DNA of 64,000 bases from Xestospongia muta (GCA_963693285.1 OY848918.1:6577876-6641875), one strand, 5' to 3'; shown: positions 1-13,237, numbered from the stretch's first letter. Made by a program: numbers and translations. Notes: generated from the sequence alone by a model not told the origin.

Positions 1-1156
1 TAGGTAATATTAAAATTTTACTATAATAAAAATTATTATATGATATATAAGTTTATTTGTTTCCATGGCAACAATATGTACCACATCAAAGCTTCCCCTA
101 TAGTTTATTGTTGTTTTAGTAGGTGATCAATATCAATTTCCTTTATTGATATATTTGTTATATAGTTTGTTAATAAACTATAAAACAATGGATCTATACT
201 TTAGTACATGTATTATAACATGTATAGCATAGGAATAAACTGAGGATATGATCCAAATAGAGAATGTTTGATCATTTCCCGTGAATAATGAATTCTTGTC
301 ATTGATATACCTCGTGTACTCTGTCCTGTGTGTGTGTAGGAGTAGAGTACTAGCTCTCAAAATTAATGGAATTAATGTTAGTGTGGTGAGGAAATGATTG
401 ATGTTTTGATTGTACTATGACAAAGAAATAAGTTTTCCACACAAAGTTACTCATTAATAGATCAACATATACAAAAATTCAAAAAATAAAGATGACAGTT
501 AATAGAATAAATACATTGTTAGTTCTATAATTTTTAAAGCTTAATAGCACTAACATAATAATTAAGACAGTTATTATAAATAAATACATGTATAATGATA
601 CTTCTACTGCTGTATACAAATGTCAGCTGCTACAATGTCCTACATATCTTAATATATGTCTTTTACTATGTATTAGTTTATGAAAGTAATAACTACTAAT
701 GTTCTAGTCTAAAGCTTTACTACTGGTATCTATCCTATGTCACTGTAGTAAGTACTGATGTTTACTTGTCTAGAGGCTTATACAAAATATATACAAAAGT
801 CAGCTACAATGTCCTACATATCTTAATATATGTCTTCTAATGTATTAGTTTATGAAAGTTATAACTTCATTTACACATTACAGTGTATACTGTATAGCAT
901 GTAGTCCTCTGTGTACTGGTTTTCAACTATTTTTATAGAGCTAATGATTTTGTACGATCAAGTATCTAGTATCATCTCTTTATAATAATTTAGCAAATGT
1001 AATGTTCTAAGATCAATGTTTAGACATAAGGCAGTAACTATGTAGAGAGGGTCATAGTGCTCTTTAATTAGCTCACAATAAAGCAATAATTACAAGTGAA
1101 TGAAGTGATATGCACATATGATAAAAAGAATTATTTTTTCTTATTCTAATTTTCAG
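1..1156. other. Non-coding, probably intron of the receptor ending at 2028
   Basis: No supported exon is seen here. The stretch ends in a pyrimidine-rich splice acceptor (TTTTCAG, ending at 1156) feeding the receptor tail exon, so at least its right part is intronic and the 5' exons lie left of the window. Two diverged copies of a sequence of about 80 bp occur at roughly 614-695 and 797-866; both contain TCCTACATATCTTAATATAT. Confidence 0.5.
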
Positions 1157-2028
1157 TTACAGAGTCTCCAATGCCTCCATTCAATAACAACACATCAAAA
1201 CTAATAGCCATATTAATACCAGCTGTTAGTCTCTTTATTATAGCAGTCATCATTGGTCTATTACTACTAATATGTCCTATTGTAGCAAAACGACAACAAA
1301 GAAAAAAGAAGAAACTAGAAGTAGAGAAAATTAATCAGTCACTGGGGACATTGATAAGTCAGACTAGCTCACAAACTAACAGCAAACAAGGCTCCCCTCC
1401 AGAGAATTTGAAGGAAGAGGACACATACCATCCTGAGTATATTCAAATCATAGCTGATGAAGACAACACCCCACAAATCTCACTGTCAAGTGTCTCACCA
1501 CAACCGGTACAATCTAAGCCAATACCCATTCAATCAAGTACACAAGAAGAAAACAATACATATGAGAACATTGGTTATGAAGTACGTAAGACATTGAATC
1601 ATATAAGACAGTCACCTCATCACAGTCCAAGGGAACGAGCAACTTACACTGGAAGTGCTGTCCCCTCTAGGAAAAAACCTGATCCAAATCGTATAAGAAA
1701 AGCTCAATCTACTGATGATATTACCCGTCCAGTCCCTCCACCTTCAATTCTATCTGGGACAACACAAGACATGCCAAAGGATGCAGCAGACCATGACCGT
1801 TACCAGTTGACATCACATGATTCTGAGATTTATACAACTCCAAATACTCTTCCTCGTAGAAAAGATAGTAACAAGGGAGGAACTACAGATTATCTTGATG
1901 AAGATGATGAATATGTCGATGTATCTCCTCGTAGAGCATCAATACCAACTTCGTCCTCTACTTCACAAAAAGAGACGTTTAGTATGTACTGGAACTTTGC
2001 ATATGACGCTGTGGAATATCCAGTCTAA
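1157..2028 (+). CDS. Terminal exon of a single-pass receptor: transmembrane segment and long tyrosine-rich tail
   Basis: This is the last exon of a membrane receptor whose 5' part lies outside the window. A TTTTCAG acceptor precedes 1157 and the exon opens in phase 1, like the other receptor exons here. About 20 residues of extracellular stalk lead into a hydrophobic helix (IAILIPAVSLFIIAVIIGLL) and a basic stop-transfer run (KRQQRKKKKLE). The roughly 240-residue cytoplasmic tail is low in complexity and rich in Ser, Pro and Gln. It carries tyrosines in SH2-type settings: YENIGYEV, SEIYTTP, DDEYVDV, YDAVEYPV at the C-terminus. A PVPPP stretch could bind SH3 domains. The stop is at 2026-2028 and an AATAAA lies about 70 bp downstream. 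The ATG at 1171 is internal, not a start. I do not recognise a named gene. Two later partial copies (7131-7427 and 15268-15555) show the exon was duplicated. Confidence 0.75.
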
Positions 2029-2639
2029 GATAATGTATTCCTCACTGTCAATATAGTAGAATATACTATTTGATAAAACCTTACTTTACAACATAAGTAA
2101 TAAATATATATATCATTATTATTATTGTTAATTGTAGTGTAAACAGTTTATTGCAATATTTTGTGTTTAATATTGTAAGGTAATATTCTGATATTTTGTA
2201 CTATATTTCACTGAATCAAATATTTCTAGAAATAGAATTTTTTGGAAGTAAACAATCAAGCAAAATTGCAGCACATATTACAATTATTAATAAATAAATC
2301 TTACAATGATAATAGCCACAAGTAGATATTATTACTAATACAAATAATAGGATGAGAAAATAATTAAATCAAATATCTGTTTATAGCAACTCTCACTCAA
2401 GCTCTCAGGAATTAACTAAAAATATATCAAAAATATTGAACATCTACTAAAGTATGTGGCTGACCTAACTATTAATTTACTAATCAAATAACAAATTACT
2501 ATTAGTAGGTGTGTGCATTGTATCACTCAATATACTACTACTTAGACAGAAAACAAAACTTAATTATTTAATAACCATTTTAGATAGGGTGAGGTGTTAC
2601 AACTCTCTTGTTATTCACGGCTAATATGTGCTCCTTTTC
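2029..2639. other. 3' flanking sequence between convergent receptor ends
   Basis: No coding sequence is seen. It holds the 3' UTR of the plus-strand receptor (AATAAA near 2099) and, further right, what would be the 3' UTR of the minus-strand terminal exon at 2640-2738. The block at about 2180-2370 is repeated with few changes at about 2748-2940, so the minus-strand terminal exon and its 3' flank were duplicated locally. Confidence 0.55.
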
Positions 2640-2738
2640 CTACCACTTGTCGTTGGGATACAACCATTTAGAAAGCTTGCTCTTCGGCTGATCAGAGCTA
2701 GTTTTACCTACTTCCATATCAACATATAAAACACCAGT
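2640..2738 (-). CDS. Candidate terminal exon with one ITIM-like motif (copy a)
   Basis: On the minus strand a CTCTAG acceptor opens a 33-codon phase-0 exon ending in TAG at 2640. It encodes VLYVDMEV, which fits the ITIM pattern [SIVL]xYxx[IVLM], then SSDQPKSKLS and a C-terminal WLYPNDKW. The matching position in the copies at 8064-8162 and 16190-16288 reads VLYSDVKS, so here the second ITIM-like site has lost its hydrophobic +3 residue. It is either an alternative 3' exon of the upstream minus-strand gene or a relic. Its pyrimidine tract is short and has no GA/CT expansion, unlike the other copies. Expression is not shown by the sequence. Confidence 0.5.
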   Translation of the reverse strand, partial: TGVLYVDMEVGKTSSDQPKSKLSKWLYPNDKW

Positions 2739-3024
2739 CTAGAGAAAGGTAATATTCTGTACTTTATTTCAATGAACCAAAATATTTCTAGAAATAGAAT
2801 GTTTTTTTTGAAGTAAACAATCAAACAAAATTGCAGTACATATTACAATTATTAATAAATAAATCTTACAATGATAATAACCACAAGTAGATATTATTAC
2901 TAATACAAACAATAGGATGAGAAAATAATTAAAACAAAATTCAATAATAACAACTCTATCAAAAATATTGAAGCATCTACTAAGCCTGTGGCTGATCTAA
3001 CTATTAATGTACTATACTAATATA

Positions 3025-3111
3025 TTAAACTAACTTCATATCACTGTACCCTTTCTTACTTAGCTCGATACCGGAGTTATCTACTTTCACATCAGCATAC
3101 ATAACACCAGT
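3025..3111 (-). CDS. Candidate terminal exon with ITIM-like motif (copy b)
   Basis: This is a paralogue of the exon at 2640-2738: 29 codons on the minus strand from a CTCTAG acceptor to TAA. It encodes VMYADVKV (ITIM-like) and a C-terminal GYSDMKLV, which keeps Tyr, Asp and a hydrophobic +3 residue but not the usual hydrophobic residue at -2. The acceptor's pyrimidine tract has been replaced by a (CT)n run of about 130 bp (3112-3241). Its sister copies differ mainly in the second half, so if used these exons would give tails with different tyrosine sets. A more degraded relative, with Tyr missing from the first motif and no AG acceptor, can be read on the same strand at about 3362-3447. Confidence 0.5.
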   Translation of the reverse strand, partial: TGVMYADVKVDNSGIELSKKGYSDMKLV

Positions 3112-4380
<1,269 letters not shown>

Positions 4381-4389
4381 ATCACTTAC

Positions 4390-4423
4390 GTCGGGATTCT
4401 TGAAATATTCAGTTTTAACAATT
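4390..4423 (-). CDS. Possible mini-exon with a tyrosine motif
   Basis: On the minus strand an AATCAG acceptor and a GAC|GTAAGT donor bracket 34 bp that can read IVKTEYFKNPD. The same block is kept at about 12078-12112 in unit B. The phase at its acceptor does not match the phase-0 donor of the tail exon upstream (4724-4867), so it may not be joined to it, or may not be an exon at all. Confidence 0.25.
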
Positions 4424-4723
4424 CTGATTACATCATACAATTAAGACCATACATGTATGAATAATTCTAGTATCATGTGTTGACACTATACAGAAGTACA
4501 GAACTACAAGTACTATTGTCTCATGTCCATAATGCCACAAGGTAGTAAGGCAATTTTCAAAATCGGTTCCTCATAACACACCCTATCGGTCTATTATCCT
4601 AATATCATTATTTTATAATATATTTAGCAGTAAGACATATAAAGAGGAGATGAGAAGATGAATAGACAGAACATAAAGAGAGAGATAGGATAGCAGAGAA
4701 GAAAAACATTGTTCATGACTTAC

Positions 4724-4867
4724 ATTTTGTGTGATTGGTGTTAGTCGGCGACTATCCTTCTTTGCTTTCTTTTTTTTTTCTGGCATAGCATACAAATCTC
4801 CTACAGGAGCTTGTTGTCTCTCTATAGTACTAGGATCTTTATAGGTGTCATACACAACAACACCAAT
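4724..4867 (-). CDS. Cytoplasmic tail exon with YxxP motifs
   Basis: This 48-codon phase 0-0 exon is bounded by CTTTAG and AAT|GTAAGT on the minus strand. It encodes VVVYDTYKDPSTIERQQAP, then GDLYAMPEKKKKAKK and a basic C-terminal part. YKDP and YAMP fit YxxP, the docking pattern of Crk- and Nck-type SH2 domains (family knowledge). The same module occurs twice in tandem in the tail exon of the complete minus-strand receptor (27697-27949), so this is a receptor tail exon with a single module. Which upstream exons it joins is unclear: the nearest in-phase donor on this strand is the end of the filamin exon at 5317, which would give an unexpected RING/B-box/filamin plus tail product. Confidence 0.55.
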
Positions 4868-5316
4868 CTAAAGGAGGGAGAGAGAGAGAGAGAGTCCAAG
4901 TTAAACTTCACAAATACCTCAACAACCTCTATCAGTTGACCACAATTAATCCCTAACATACAGTACATTCATATATACATTCAATGGACAATCTAGACCA
5001 TCCTTACAAAGGCACTGCTACTACATGTCTGATAATGTGTATAGTTTTGCTATCCATTTGACTTTTGCAGACTAAAGTAATTTCACGTGAATATATGCTG
5101 AGGTTTAAATATTATTGCAAGTGAAAGTGGAATCTAATGGCATTAAAAATAACTCATTTATGAAGAGTATAGTAAAATTATGGTTAATAATCAATCTGCA
5201 AAGTCAAATTAGGCTTCCAACTTTCTCATACTGTGTATACTGTAGTATGACATGAAACATATATACTTCCGTCTGATGAAATATACACATCTTGGTTCAT
5301 GCATCCTTTACCATAC

Positions 5317-6739
5317 CTGTTTTGCATAAAATGCAAATGGACTATACTTGATGTGTTCATTATTGATAGTTACATGAAGCTCATATGTACCAGGAGAGAG
5401 TGGAGTGAAAGACAACTCATATTGACCAGTACCCCTGTCCAGTACTGTTCCATTGATTGAGTGATCTTTTTTATCTTTGTCTACTAATGTCACCTTGACC
5501 TTCTCCCCTCCTTTACTACATTGATCACCTTTTTCATTTCTAGTCTCTAGAATAATGGTATGTTTGGTATAACAAATTACTCGAGATTTCAATGGACTGA
5601 TGATGACACTAGAAGATGGATCAACAGTAGATTCTACCTCTCCAAATTGATCTACCTCAGTCACAAGAACCTTTGGATCTACAGAGAACGCGATCTTACT
5701 GCTATTCAAACTTGGAGCTTGAGCAATACTGGCATCATAGTGGTTGATGACTTTGTGGAGGTATGTTTTGAGTGTGTCACAGACTGACACTAATTCTGCT
5801 GATGTGTAAGTAGCTACTGTTGACTCAATCTCGTTAACTGATGAACTTAACTTCTCTGCAGTTCTTATTGTCTCATCTCTCTTCATCTTTAATCTAGTTT
5901 GCTTGAAAGAAGATACCTTTTTGTAAATCATGAAAAGTTTCTCCTTACGTTTTCTAAGACCAGTGTAGAGAGCTTCAAAAGTTGATTCGATAGCTGCCTT
6001 TACATGTTCTGTATTCTCTTCCAATTGATGTTGAGCAGCACTGTTCTTCTTCTGAGAGGACTGTAGCTCTGATATAGCAGTAGTAAATGGTAGAAGACAC
6101 TGTTGTAGTTCTTGTTTGTTACTGTCAGCTACCTGATCAAGGTCAGTACAAGTATGACCACCATGATCGGTCAATGAACATAATTCACAGGTAATAGTAC
6201 AACACATTTGACAGTACAGGTCTAGTGGTTGTTTAGGATGATGAGGACACGATAATGGTTTGGTTTTAGTTAGAAGAGAAGATACATTGAGATGGTTGAC
6301 CTGGAATAGTTCATGATTAACCCAATGTTTTCTCCGCTTATGAAATTCTTCACAGCCATTACAGATAAATTCCTCACAGTCAACACAGTAGGCTACTGCT
6401 GGTGTTGGGATCATTGTTACATCCTTCACACACAATAGGAGTAGAAGAATTAGCCTTAGCAATGATAGCACTAGCCTCTATTTCATGTACCAATCTAATA
6501 TTACATGCCAAGTCATCAACTCCTGAGTTGTTAGGAAGTGATGTTGGCTCAGAACAGGTAGGACATATGATAGTAGTATTGGTTGAGTTAACAAGATCTG
6601 CTAAACATGTTTTACAAAAGGAATGAAGACAGGAAAGGAGACGAGGGTCATTATAGGGGTGTGGCTGTTTATGAGGGCATAGGTAGGATCTAGTGATACG
6701 TGGAGGATCACATGAATCAGGTTCAGTAGTAGTAGCCAT
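5317..6739 (-). pseudogene. RING/B-box/coiled-coil/filamin (TRIM-like) gene, frameshifted
   Basis: The ATG at 6739 opens a RING-like region: CPHK, CLHSFCKTC and CPTC give CxHx2Cx2C...Cx2C, but the first Cx2C pair is incomplete. Residues from CEGCNNDP start a first B-box. Near 6405-6420 the reading frame shifts by one; the other frame carries on at once with YCVDCEEFICNGC. A B-box 2 (CPHH, LYCQMCCTITC, HGGHTC), a coiled coil of about 120 residues, and one filamin/ABP280 repeat (TGQYELSFTPLSPGTYELHV) follow. The exon ends at an ACAG|GTATGG donor, so the gene continues to the left. This order matches TRIM2/3/45/71-type ubiquitin ligases, where an NHL or other domain may follow (family knowledge). 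The frame change is either an inactivating 1-bp indel or an assembly error. Two further copies (13238-14342, 14567-14869) are clearly broken. Confidence 0.7.
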
Positions 6740-7130
6740 TGTATTTATAGAACTAGATAATAGATAGTGAAAAGAATAAAGTACTATACATTGACAACAA
6801 CAAATTTTTATATTGCATTACCTTTGTATCAAGAAATCTATTTATCAGGTATATATGTGAATCAGCTGTGTCAGCTAATAAAATTTGTTAAGAGGGCTGG
6901 GTCAGTTTAATTGTCAAAAGCATGGCTCCTGGATTTAAAACCGCTCGTTGCCATTCTACTTAAAAAGTAAAGAGTCTCTGATTAGACCTGTGGTGTATGC
7001 AGTATGCACGAGAAAATGATCTTATGATTTGCTATGTCATCTTAGTATCATACTAGTATGTATGTAAGAGTTCACAGGATTACATCATATCATTATCAAC
7101 AGATGTCTATTCTCTAGACTCTAAACCAGC

Positions 7131-7427
7131 TGCCCTTTACCTTCAATTCTGTCTGGAGCAACACAAGACATACCAAAGGATGCAGCAGACCATGACCGTT
7201 ACCAGTTGACATCACATGATTTTGAAATTTATACAACTCCAAATACTCTTCCTCGTAGAAAAGATAGTAACAAGGGAGGAACTACAGATTATCTTGATGA
7301 AGATGATGAATATGTCGATGTATCTCCTCGTAGAGTGTCAATACCAACTTCGTCCTCTACTTCACAAAAAGAGCCATTTAGTATGTACTGGAACTTTGCA
7401 TATGATGCTGTGGAATATCCAGTCTAA
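7131..7427 (+). pseudogene. 3' fragment of the receptor tail exon (unit A copy)
   Basis: This repeats about 1735-2028 almost base for base, including EIYTTP, DDEYVDV and the C-terminal YDAVEYPV with its stop and 3' flank. The transmembrane part and splice acceptor are missing. The remaining frame is open for 73 codons, but no start or acceptor is evident, so it is probably a duplication relic. Confidence 0.75.
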
Positions 7428-8063
7428 GATGATGTATTCCTCACTGTCAATATAGTAGAATATACTATTTGATAAAACCTTACTTTACAACATAAGTAAT
7501 AAATGTATATATCATTATTATTATTAATTTTAGTGTAAACAGTTTATTGCAATATTTTGTGTTTAATATTGTAAGGTAATATTCTGATATTCTGTTTTTA
7601 GACTATCTTGTTAAACACAGCTAAAATAATATTCTGGTATTTTATACTTTATTTCACTCAATCAAATAGTTCAAGAAATAGAATTTTTTTGGAAGTAACA
7701 ATCAAACAAAATTGCAGCACATATTACAAAGTAAACCTTACAAAGAAAATAGCCACAAGTAGATATTACTAATACAAACAATATAGGATGAAACAATAAT
7801 TAAAACAATCTGTTTATAACAACACTCACTCAAACTCTCAGGAATTAACTAAAAATCTATCAAAAAATATTGAAACATCTACTAAAGTATGTGGCTGGTC
7901 TAACTATCAATGTAGTAATCAATTACCTAAAATTAATAAGTGTGTGCATGTGTCACACAATATACTACTACTTAGACAGATAATAATACTTAACACAATC
8001 ATGTTATGTTAGGGTGAGGTGTTATGAGACCCCCGTTATACACGGCTAATATGTGCTTCTTTC

Positions 8064-8162
8064 CTACGACTTGACGTCGGAATAGAGCACTTCAGAAAGC
8101 TTGCCCCTCGGCTGATCAGAGCTAGCTTTACCTACTTCCACATCAGCATACAAAACACCAGG
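8064..8162 (-). CDS. Candidate terminal exon with two ITIM-like motifs (unit A)
   Basis: From an ACTAG acceptor the minus strand reads 33 codons in phase 0: [16 protein letters not shown], then [12 protein letters not shown] and TAG. Both VLYADV and VLYSDV fit the ITIM consensus [SIVL]xYxx[IVL], spaced by about 23 residues, as in inhibitory immune receptors that recruit SHP phosphatases (family knowledge). Unit B keeps the exon with a single amino-acid change (16190-16288). That conservation after duplication supports it as a real exon, but the exons it splices to are not certain. Confidence 0.55.
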   Translation of the reverse strand, partial: PGVLYADVEVGKASSDQPRGKLSEVLYSDVKS

Positions 8163-8169
8163 CTAGTGG

Positions 8170-8214
<45 letters not shown>

Positions 8215-8215
8215 A
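8163..8215. repeat. (GA)n tract next to a minus-strand acceptor
   Basis: About 40 bp of GA, read as CT on the minus strand, lie 10 bp upstream of the ACTAG acceptor of the ITIM-like exon. In unit B the same tract is about 270 bp. Confidence 0.9.
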
Positions 8216-8361
8216 TAAATAATTTATTGTACAAAGGAAAAGAAAGAAGTTAACTGGTAATACTATAGATATAATAATGACTTATTGCTGCTATACTTAT
8301 GTTGGGATTTGAGAACACAATTGTTAAGTTCACATGCAACAATGAAACTTAGGACACTTAG

Positions 8362-8570
8362 GGACATTAGACACTATGTCCTCAATATAGAGGTACATCA
8401 GCACTAATATTAAAAGCATTAGATATTATGTCCTCAATATAGAGGTATATCAGCACTAATATTAAAAGCATTAGACACTATGTCCTCAATATAGAGGTAC
8501 ATCAGCACTAATATTAAAAGCATTAGACATTATGTCCTCAATATAGAGGGTACATCAGCACTAAAGTTAA
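8362..8570. repeat. 52-bp tandem repeat, four copies
   Basis: Four copies of a 52-bp unit containing TATGTCCTCAATATAGAGG. The homologous place in unit B (16716-16824) has only two copies. Confidence 0.9.
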
Positions 8571-9413
8571 AAGAGTCATGAAATTAATAAGAAAACAAAT
8601 TTCGAGGTCTATGGCTTTGATGAAATTAAAATTAACTTTCATTTCATGGAGATTGTGGTAACACTCTTCCTCAATAAATGATTAATAATTGTTAAGTTGG
8701 AGTTTGTGAAACAGAATGTTCCACTTGAGACAATAAATAATAAGAACATTTAGAACTACATCATATTGTATAGTAAGTAAAGTGTGGTCAGGAGAAAGAT
8801 TTAGAAAATTCTAGAAGGTTAAAATTTGGCATGTTTATTAAAAACTGACAATACTTATTAATATTAAAATTAGGTGGGCTCTAATTAGGAAAATATATTG
8901 ATTTAAAACCACAGTCAAGTCATCCTGCGAAAAAGGAATCACACATCATATACTGTACACACTCAGCCAACTATAATGTGAGGGAGTAATACATCAGAAT
9001 TGCAAACTGACATAAATAATCCTTAAATAAAAACTCCAAGAAAAAGTATGGTTTGTTACTTCATGACTTGGGGCTTTTCCCATAATTCAGAGTGTCCATT
9101 ATGTGAATACTATAAGGAATGCACTAAAGTCAGGAACTCTCACCTCAGCTTATTAACCACATTGATTATAACAGTTTGTCTCACTGCCACTTCTGATAAA
9201 AAGGCAACAGGTTTGTCTGAAAATTAATGATCATAGCTGATAGACAACAGTAGTTGTATCAAACCTAATAACCATAGCTATGGTGACAGCTGAAATAAAA
9301 TATAATTAATCACAATGGAGGTGACATCAACAATCATATAGCAGTTCATTGAGGCTCAGTTCTTTTGCTAAGCTATATATATTTCATAGACTTTGATATA
9401 GTGTTTGTAACAT

Positions 9414-9900
9414 TCAGTATAGCAGAAGTCTTGTGATAACAACAGCAGATGCATCTACCGATAGTATATGATCTGTCAAGGTGAGTAAGATTTGCCACGT
9501 CTCCAAAAGGAAACTTTTTAAAACAATTCTCACATCAAATTTGTTGGTAATTATTCTATTTTGACCACATAAAAGATTTATAGTAACAAATATAAACAAC
9601 TCATCAGTCTTGCCTGTGGTTTCTTGAAAGGTATTTCCAAACAACTCAATAAACACAAACTAATGAAGTCTCTACTAACTCTTTAGTGAATAAATCTCAT
9701 TACTTACAAAGTAGTAATTTTTAGCAGGCCCATTGGATGCTAGTTTTGACCTATTCGGACAATTAACTGTTAGAATTAAATGACTATAGACTCAAAGCAG
9801 TTTATGCATACCAATTAACCTTGATGACACCAGGAAGGTGTGGCAAGGTGATAGTTGAGCAGTAACATTCATCTTGCTTAATGTAAGAAAGGGGATCTGG
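9414..9900 (-). pseudogene. Unrecognised ectodomain exons (unit A copy), with lesions
   Basis: Homologous to the exons at 17621-18167. Exons at 9718-9776 (NCPNRSKLASNGPAKNYYF) and up to 9659 (VFIELFGNTFQETTGKTDEL...) join in phase 0. The next upstream exon has lost one base before its donor at 9820, which breaks the frame, and the AG acceptor used in unit B is absent here. I do not recognise the domain; Cys and Asn-rich content suggests it is extracellular. Confidence 0.4.
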
Positions 9901-10594
9901 TGACTTTAGTCCAATTTTTGGACATTATGATATTATGGAATGTCATTTGACTTTGATGTTTTTACAATAATAAACACGAGGCTGACGATGTCATAGGTTT
10001 AAGGCATTCTGATTGGTGAGTCAAAGAGTATCTCAAATGCCAAGGAATTGGACTGAAGTTACCAGATGCCCTTTCTAGCATTAATCAAGTGAGTGTCTGG
10101 GAATGAGACTAGGATTACTTGTTTACTTGTTTCCAATCCCACATGAGTTTTATAATGACGATGATAACATCCTTTACTCCACATGGAAATACTCGTACTA
10201 TATCAAGTATTTAAATGAAATATTTACAGTCGTTATAAAATGGTGGCTATTTGACTAGCCAATTCTAAGTTAGGACAATATAAGTTTGGAAAGCTATTTG
10301 ACATTAGAAAATCTTGTCATTACAGTGATTTCACATAAAGCTGTTTCTTCAACAGTGTGATTTACTATTTTCCTCGTGTTCTATTGTGGTATTGTTAGTT
10401 AAATTAAAGTAGTTTAAAGACATAAATAAACATAATAAGTGAAGTGATACACAAACTTCATTGAATGGCATAGTATGTCTAAAATCAAGACAGATAACAT
10501 AATCAAATTCTTGTATCAAGGAGATCATTGTTATAAAACTTCTCATAAACACATTTCAATATGATGATGGTATATTTGTACACAACAATAAAAC

Positions 10595-11919
10595 ACAGTA
10601 CCTATAGAACACAATATCTATTACATAGGACACAGTACCTATTACGAAGGACACAGTACCTATCACATAGGACACAGTACCTATTACAAAGGACACAGTA
10701 CCTATCACATAGGACACAGTACCTATTACGAAGGACACGGTACTTATCACATAGGACACAATACCTATTACGAAGGACACAGTACCTATCACATAGGACA
10801 CAGTAACTATTACATAGGACACAGTACCTATTACGAAGGACACAGTACCTATCACATAGGACACAGTACCTATTACATAGGACACAGTACCTATTACATA
10901 GGACACAGTACCTATTACGAAGGACACAGTACCTATCACATAGGACACAGTAACTATTACATAGGACACAGTACCTATTACGAAGGACACAGTACCTATC
11001 ACATAGGACACAGTACCTATTACATAGGACACAGTACCTATTACGAAGGACACAGTACCTATCACATAGGAAACAGTACCTATCACATACGACACAGTAC
11101 CTATTACAAAGGACACAGTACCTATTACATAGGACACAGTACCTATTACGAAGGACACAGTACCTATTACGAAGGACACAGTACCTATCACACAGGACAC
11201 AGTACCTATCATATAGGACACAGTACCTATTACGAAGGACACAGTACCTATCACATAGGACATAGTACCTATTACGAAGGACACAGTACCTATTACGAAG
11301 GACACAGTACCTATCACATAGGACACAGTACCTATCATATAGGACACAGTACATATTACAAAGGACACAGTACCTATTACATAGGACACAGTATCTATTA
11401 CGAAGGACACAGTACCTATTACGTAGGACACAGTACCTATCATATAGGACACAGTACCTATTACGAAGGACACAGTACCTATTACGAAGGACACAGTACC
11501 TATCACACAGGACACAGTACCTATCATATAGGACACAGTACCTATTACGAAGGACACAGTACCTATCACATAGGACATAGTACCTATTACGAAGGACACA
11601 GTACCTATTACGAAGGACACAGTACCTATCACATAGGACACAGTACCTATCATATAGGACACAGTACATATTACAAAGGACACAGTACCTATTACATAGG
11701 ACACAGTATCTATTACGAAGGACACAGTACCTATTACGTAGGACACAGTACCTATCATATAGGACACAGTACATATTACAAAGGACACAGTACCTATTAC
11801 GTAGGACACAGTACCTATCATATAGGACACAGTACATATTACAAAGGACACAGTACCTATTACATAGGACACAGTACCTATCATATAGGATACAGTACCT
11901 ATTACGAAGGACACAGTAG
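10595..11919. repeat. 21-bp minisatellite, array 1 (about 63 copies)
   Basis: The unit is a nearly constant 15-mer GGACACAGTACCTAT followed by a variable hexamer (TACGAA, CACATA, CATATA, TACAAA, TACATA and a few others). Because 21 is a multiple of three and the unit has no stop in several frames, long open frames of heptads (RTQYLSH on the plus strand, GTVSYVI and DRYCVLC on the minus) appear on both strands; these are by-products, not genes. The left flank matches that of array 2, and the right end coincides with the duplication junction at 11919/11920. Confidence 0.95.
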
Positions 11920-12420
11920 TTCAATGATGAAAGCATGTTTGTCCCACCTATGAGGAATTTTCATTGAGAAAGCCTTGTGCATTATGAATACAAGATGGTG
12001 TGGCAACTTCACATTTATTTAATGGAACAATATGGAAGACAAGAATAGCTAGTAAATCTCCTTTTTTGCTACATGTACATGTATCACTTACATCGGGATT
12101 CTTGAAATACTCAGTTTTAACAATTTTGATCACATCATAATATTAAGACTGTATGTGTATGAATGATTCCAGTATCATATATTGACATTACAGAAGTACA
12201 GAACTACATGTACTATTACCCTGTGCTCAAAATGTCACAAGGTAGTAAGCCAATTTTCAAAATGGGTTCCTCATAATACATCCTATTGGCCTGTTATCCT
12301 AATATCACTATTTTATAACACATTGGACAGCAAGACATATAAAGAGGAGATGAGAAGATGAATAGACTGAACATAAAGAGAGAGATAGGATAGTAGAAAA
12401 GAAAAACATTGTTCATGACT
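11920..12420. other. Left end of duplicated unit B
   Basis: This repeats the sequence starting at about 4217 (GTAGTTCAA followed by a close match), including the candidate mini-exon. It begins directly at the last minisatellite copy. Confidence 0.7.
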
Positions 12421-12423
12421 TAC

Positions 12424-12592
12424 ATTTTGCTTTTGTACTTCAGAGTACTTTCATTTCTTCTCAGGTATAACATACGAATCTCCTTTATTCTCAACAATAA
12501 CAAACAAATCTACAGTGGGTGCTTGTTGACGCTCAATTATGGTAGGATCTTGATATGTAGCATAGGGTGTGATTGGTGTTTGTTGGCAACTA
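12424..12592 (-). pseudogene. Tail exon copy with in-frame stop (unit B)
   Basis: Homologous to the YxxP tail exons. On the minus strand it reads TYQDPTIIERQQAPT, a diverged middle with VDLFVIV in place of GDLYAM, a second piece YVIPEKK, then a TGA before KYSEVQKQN and a GTAAGT donor. The in-frame stop and the loss of one YAMP motif point to decay, although the stop could also act as a shortened C-terminus. Confidence 0.55.
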
Positions 12593-12606
12593 TCTTTCTT
12601 TTTTAT

Positions 12607-12666
<60 letters not shown>
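12607..12666. repeat. (GA)n microsatellite
   Basis: About 58 bp of GA directly upstream, in minus-strand terms, of the degraded tail exon at 12424-12592. Confidence 0.9.
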
Positions 12667-12668
<2 letters not shown>

Positions 12669-13237
12669 TAGAGTGAGTGAGAACATTGTATATAGGTCAC
12701 GTAATCACATTTCATTTTGATTAATTCAAAATTACAATCCAAACTTCACAAATACCTCAACAACCTCTATCAGTTGACCACAATTAATCCCTAACATACA
12801 GTACATTCATATATACATTCAATGGACAATCCAGACCATCTTTACAAAGGCACTGCTACTACATGTCTGATAATGTGTACAATTTTGCTAGTTCAGCAGC
12901 TGGTACATTTTGCTTAAAATGAGCTCATGTCATGAGTTATATATTACTAAATTCCATTTATTTGACTTTTGAAGAGTAAAGTAGTTCCACATAAATTTAT
13001 GCTGAGGTTTGAATATTATCATAAGAGTAAGAGGAATATAGTGGTATTAAATTTAACTCTTTTATAAACAGTATAGTAAAGTTATAGTTAAAAATTAATC
13101 TGCAAAGTCAAACTAAATGGATTTAGCTATTAGACTTCCAATTTTCTCATACTGTGTATACTGTAGTATGACATGAAACATATATACTTCCATCAGATGA
13201 AATATACACATCATGATTTATGCATCCTTTACCATAC

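Noticed and set aside
1171..2028. Stand-alone 285-residue protein starting at ATG 1171
   Set aside because: A strong acceptor lies at 1156, the frame is open from it, and the N-terminus is a stalk rather than a signal peptide, so this is an internal start codon in a terminal exon.
10556..11936. Open frames of about 450 codons on the minus strand across array 1 (heptads GTVSYVI and DRYCVLC)
   Set aside because: A 21-bp stop-free unit opens several frames on both strands at once. Composition follows the repeat, and no start, exon or domain signal supports a protein.
12409..12720. 103-codon plus-strand frame
   Set aside because: It is antisense to the decayed tail exon and passes through a GA repeat.
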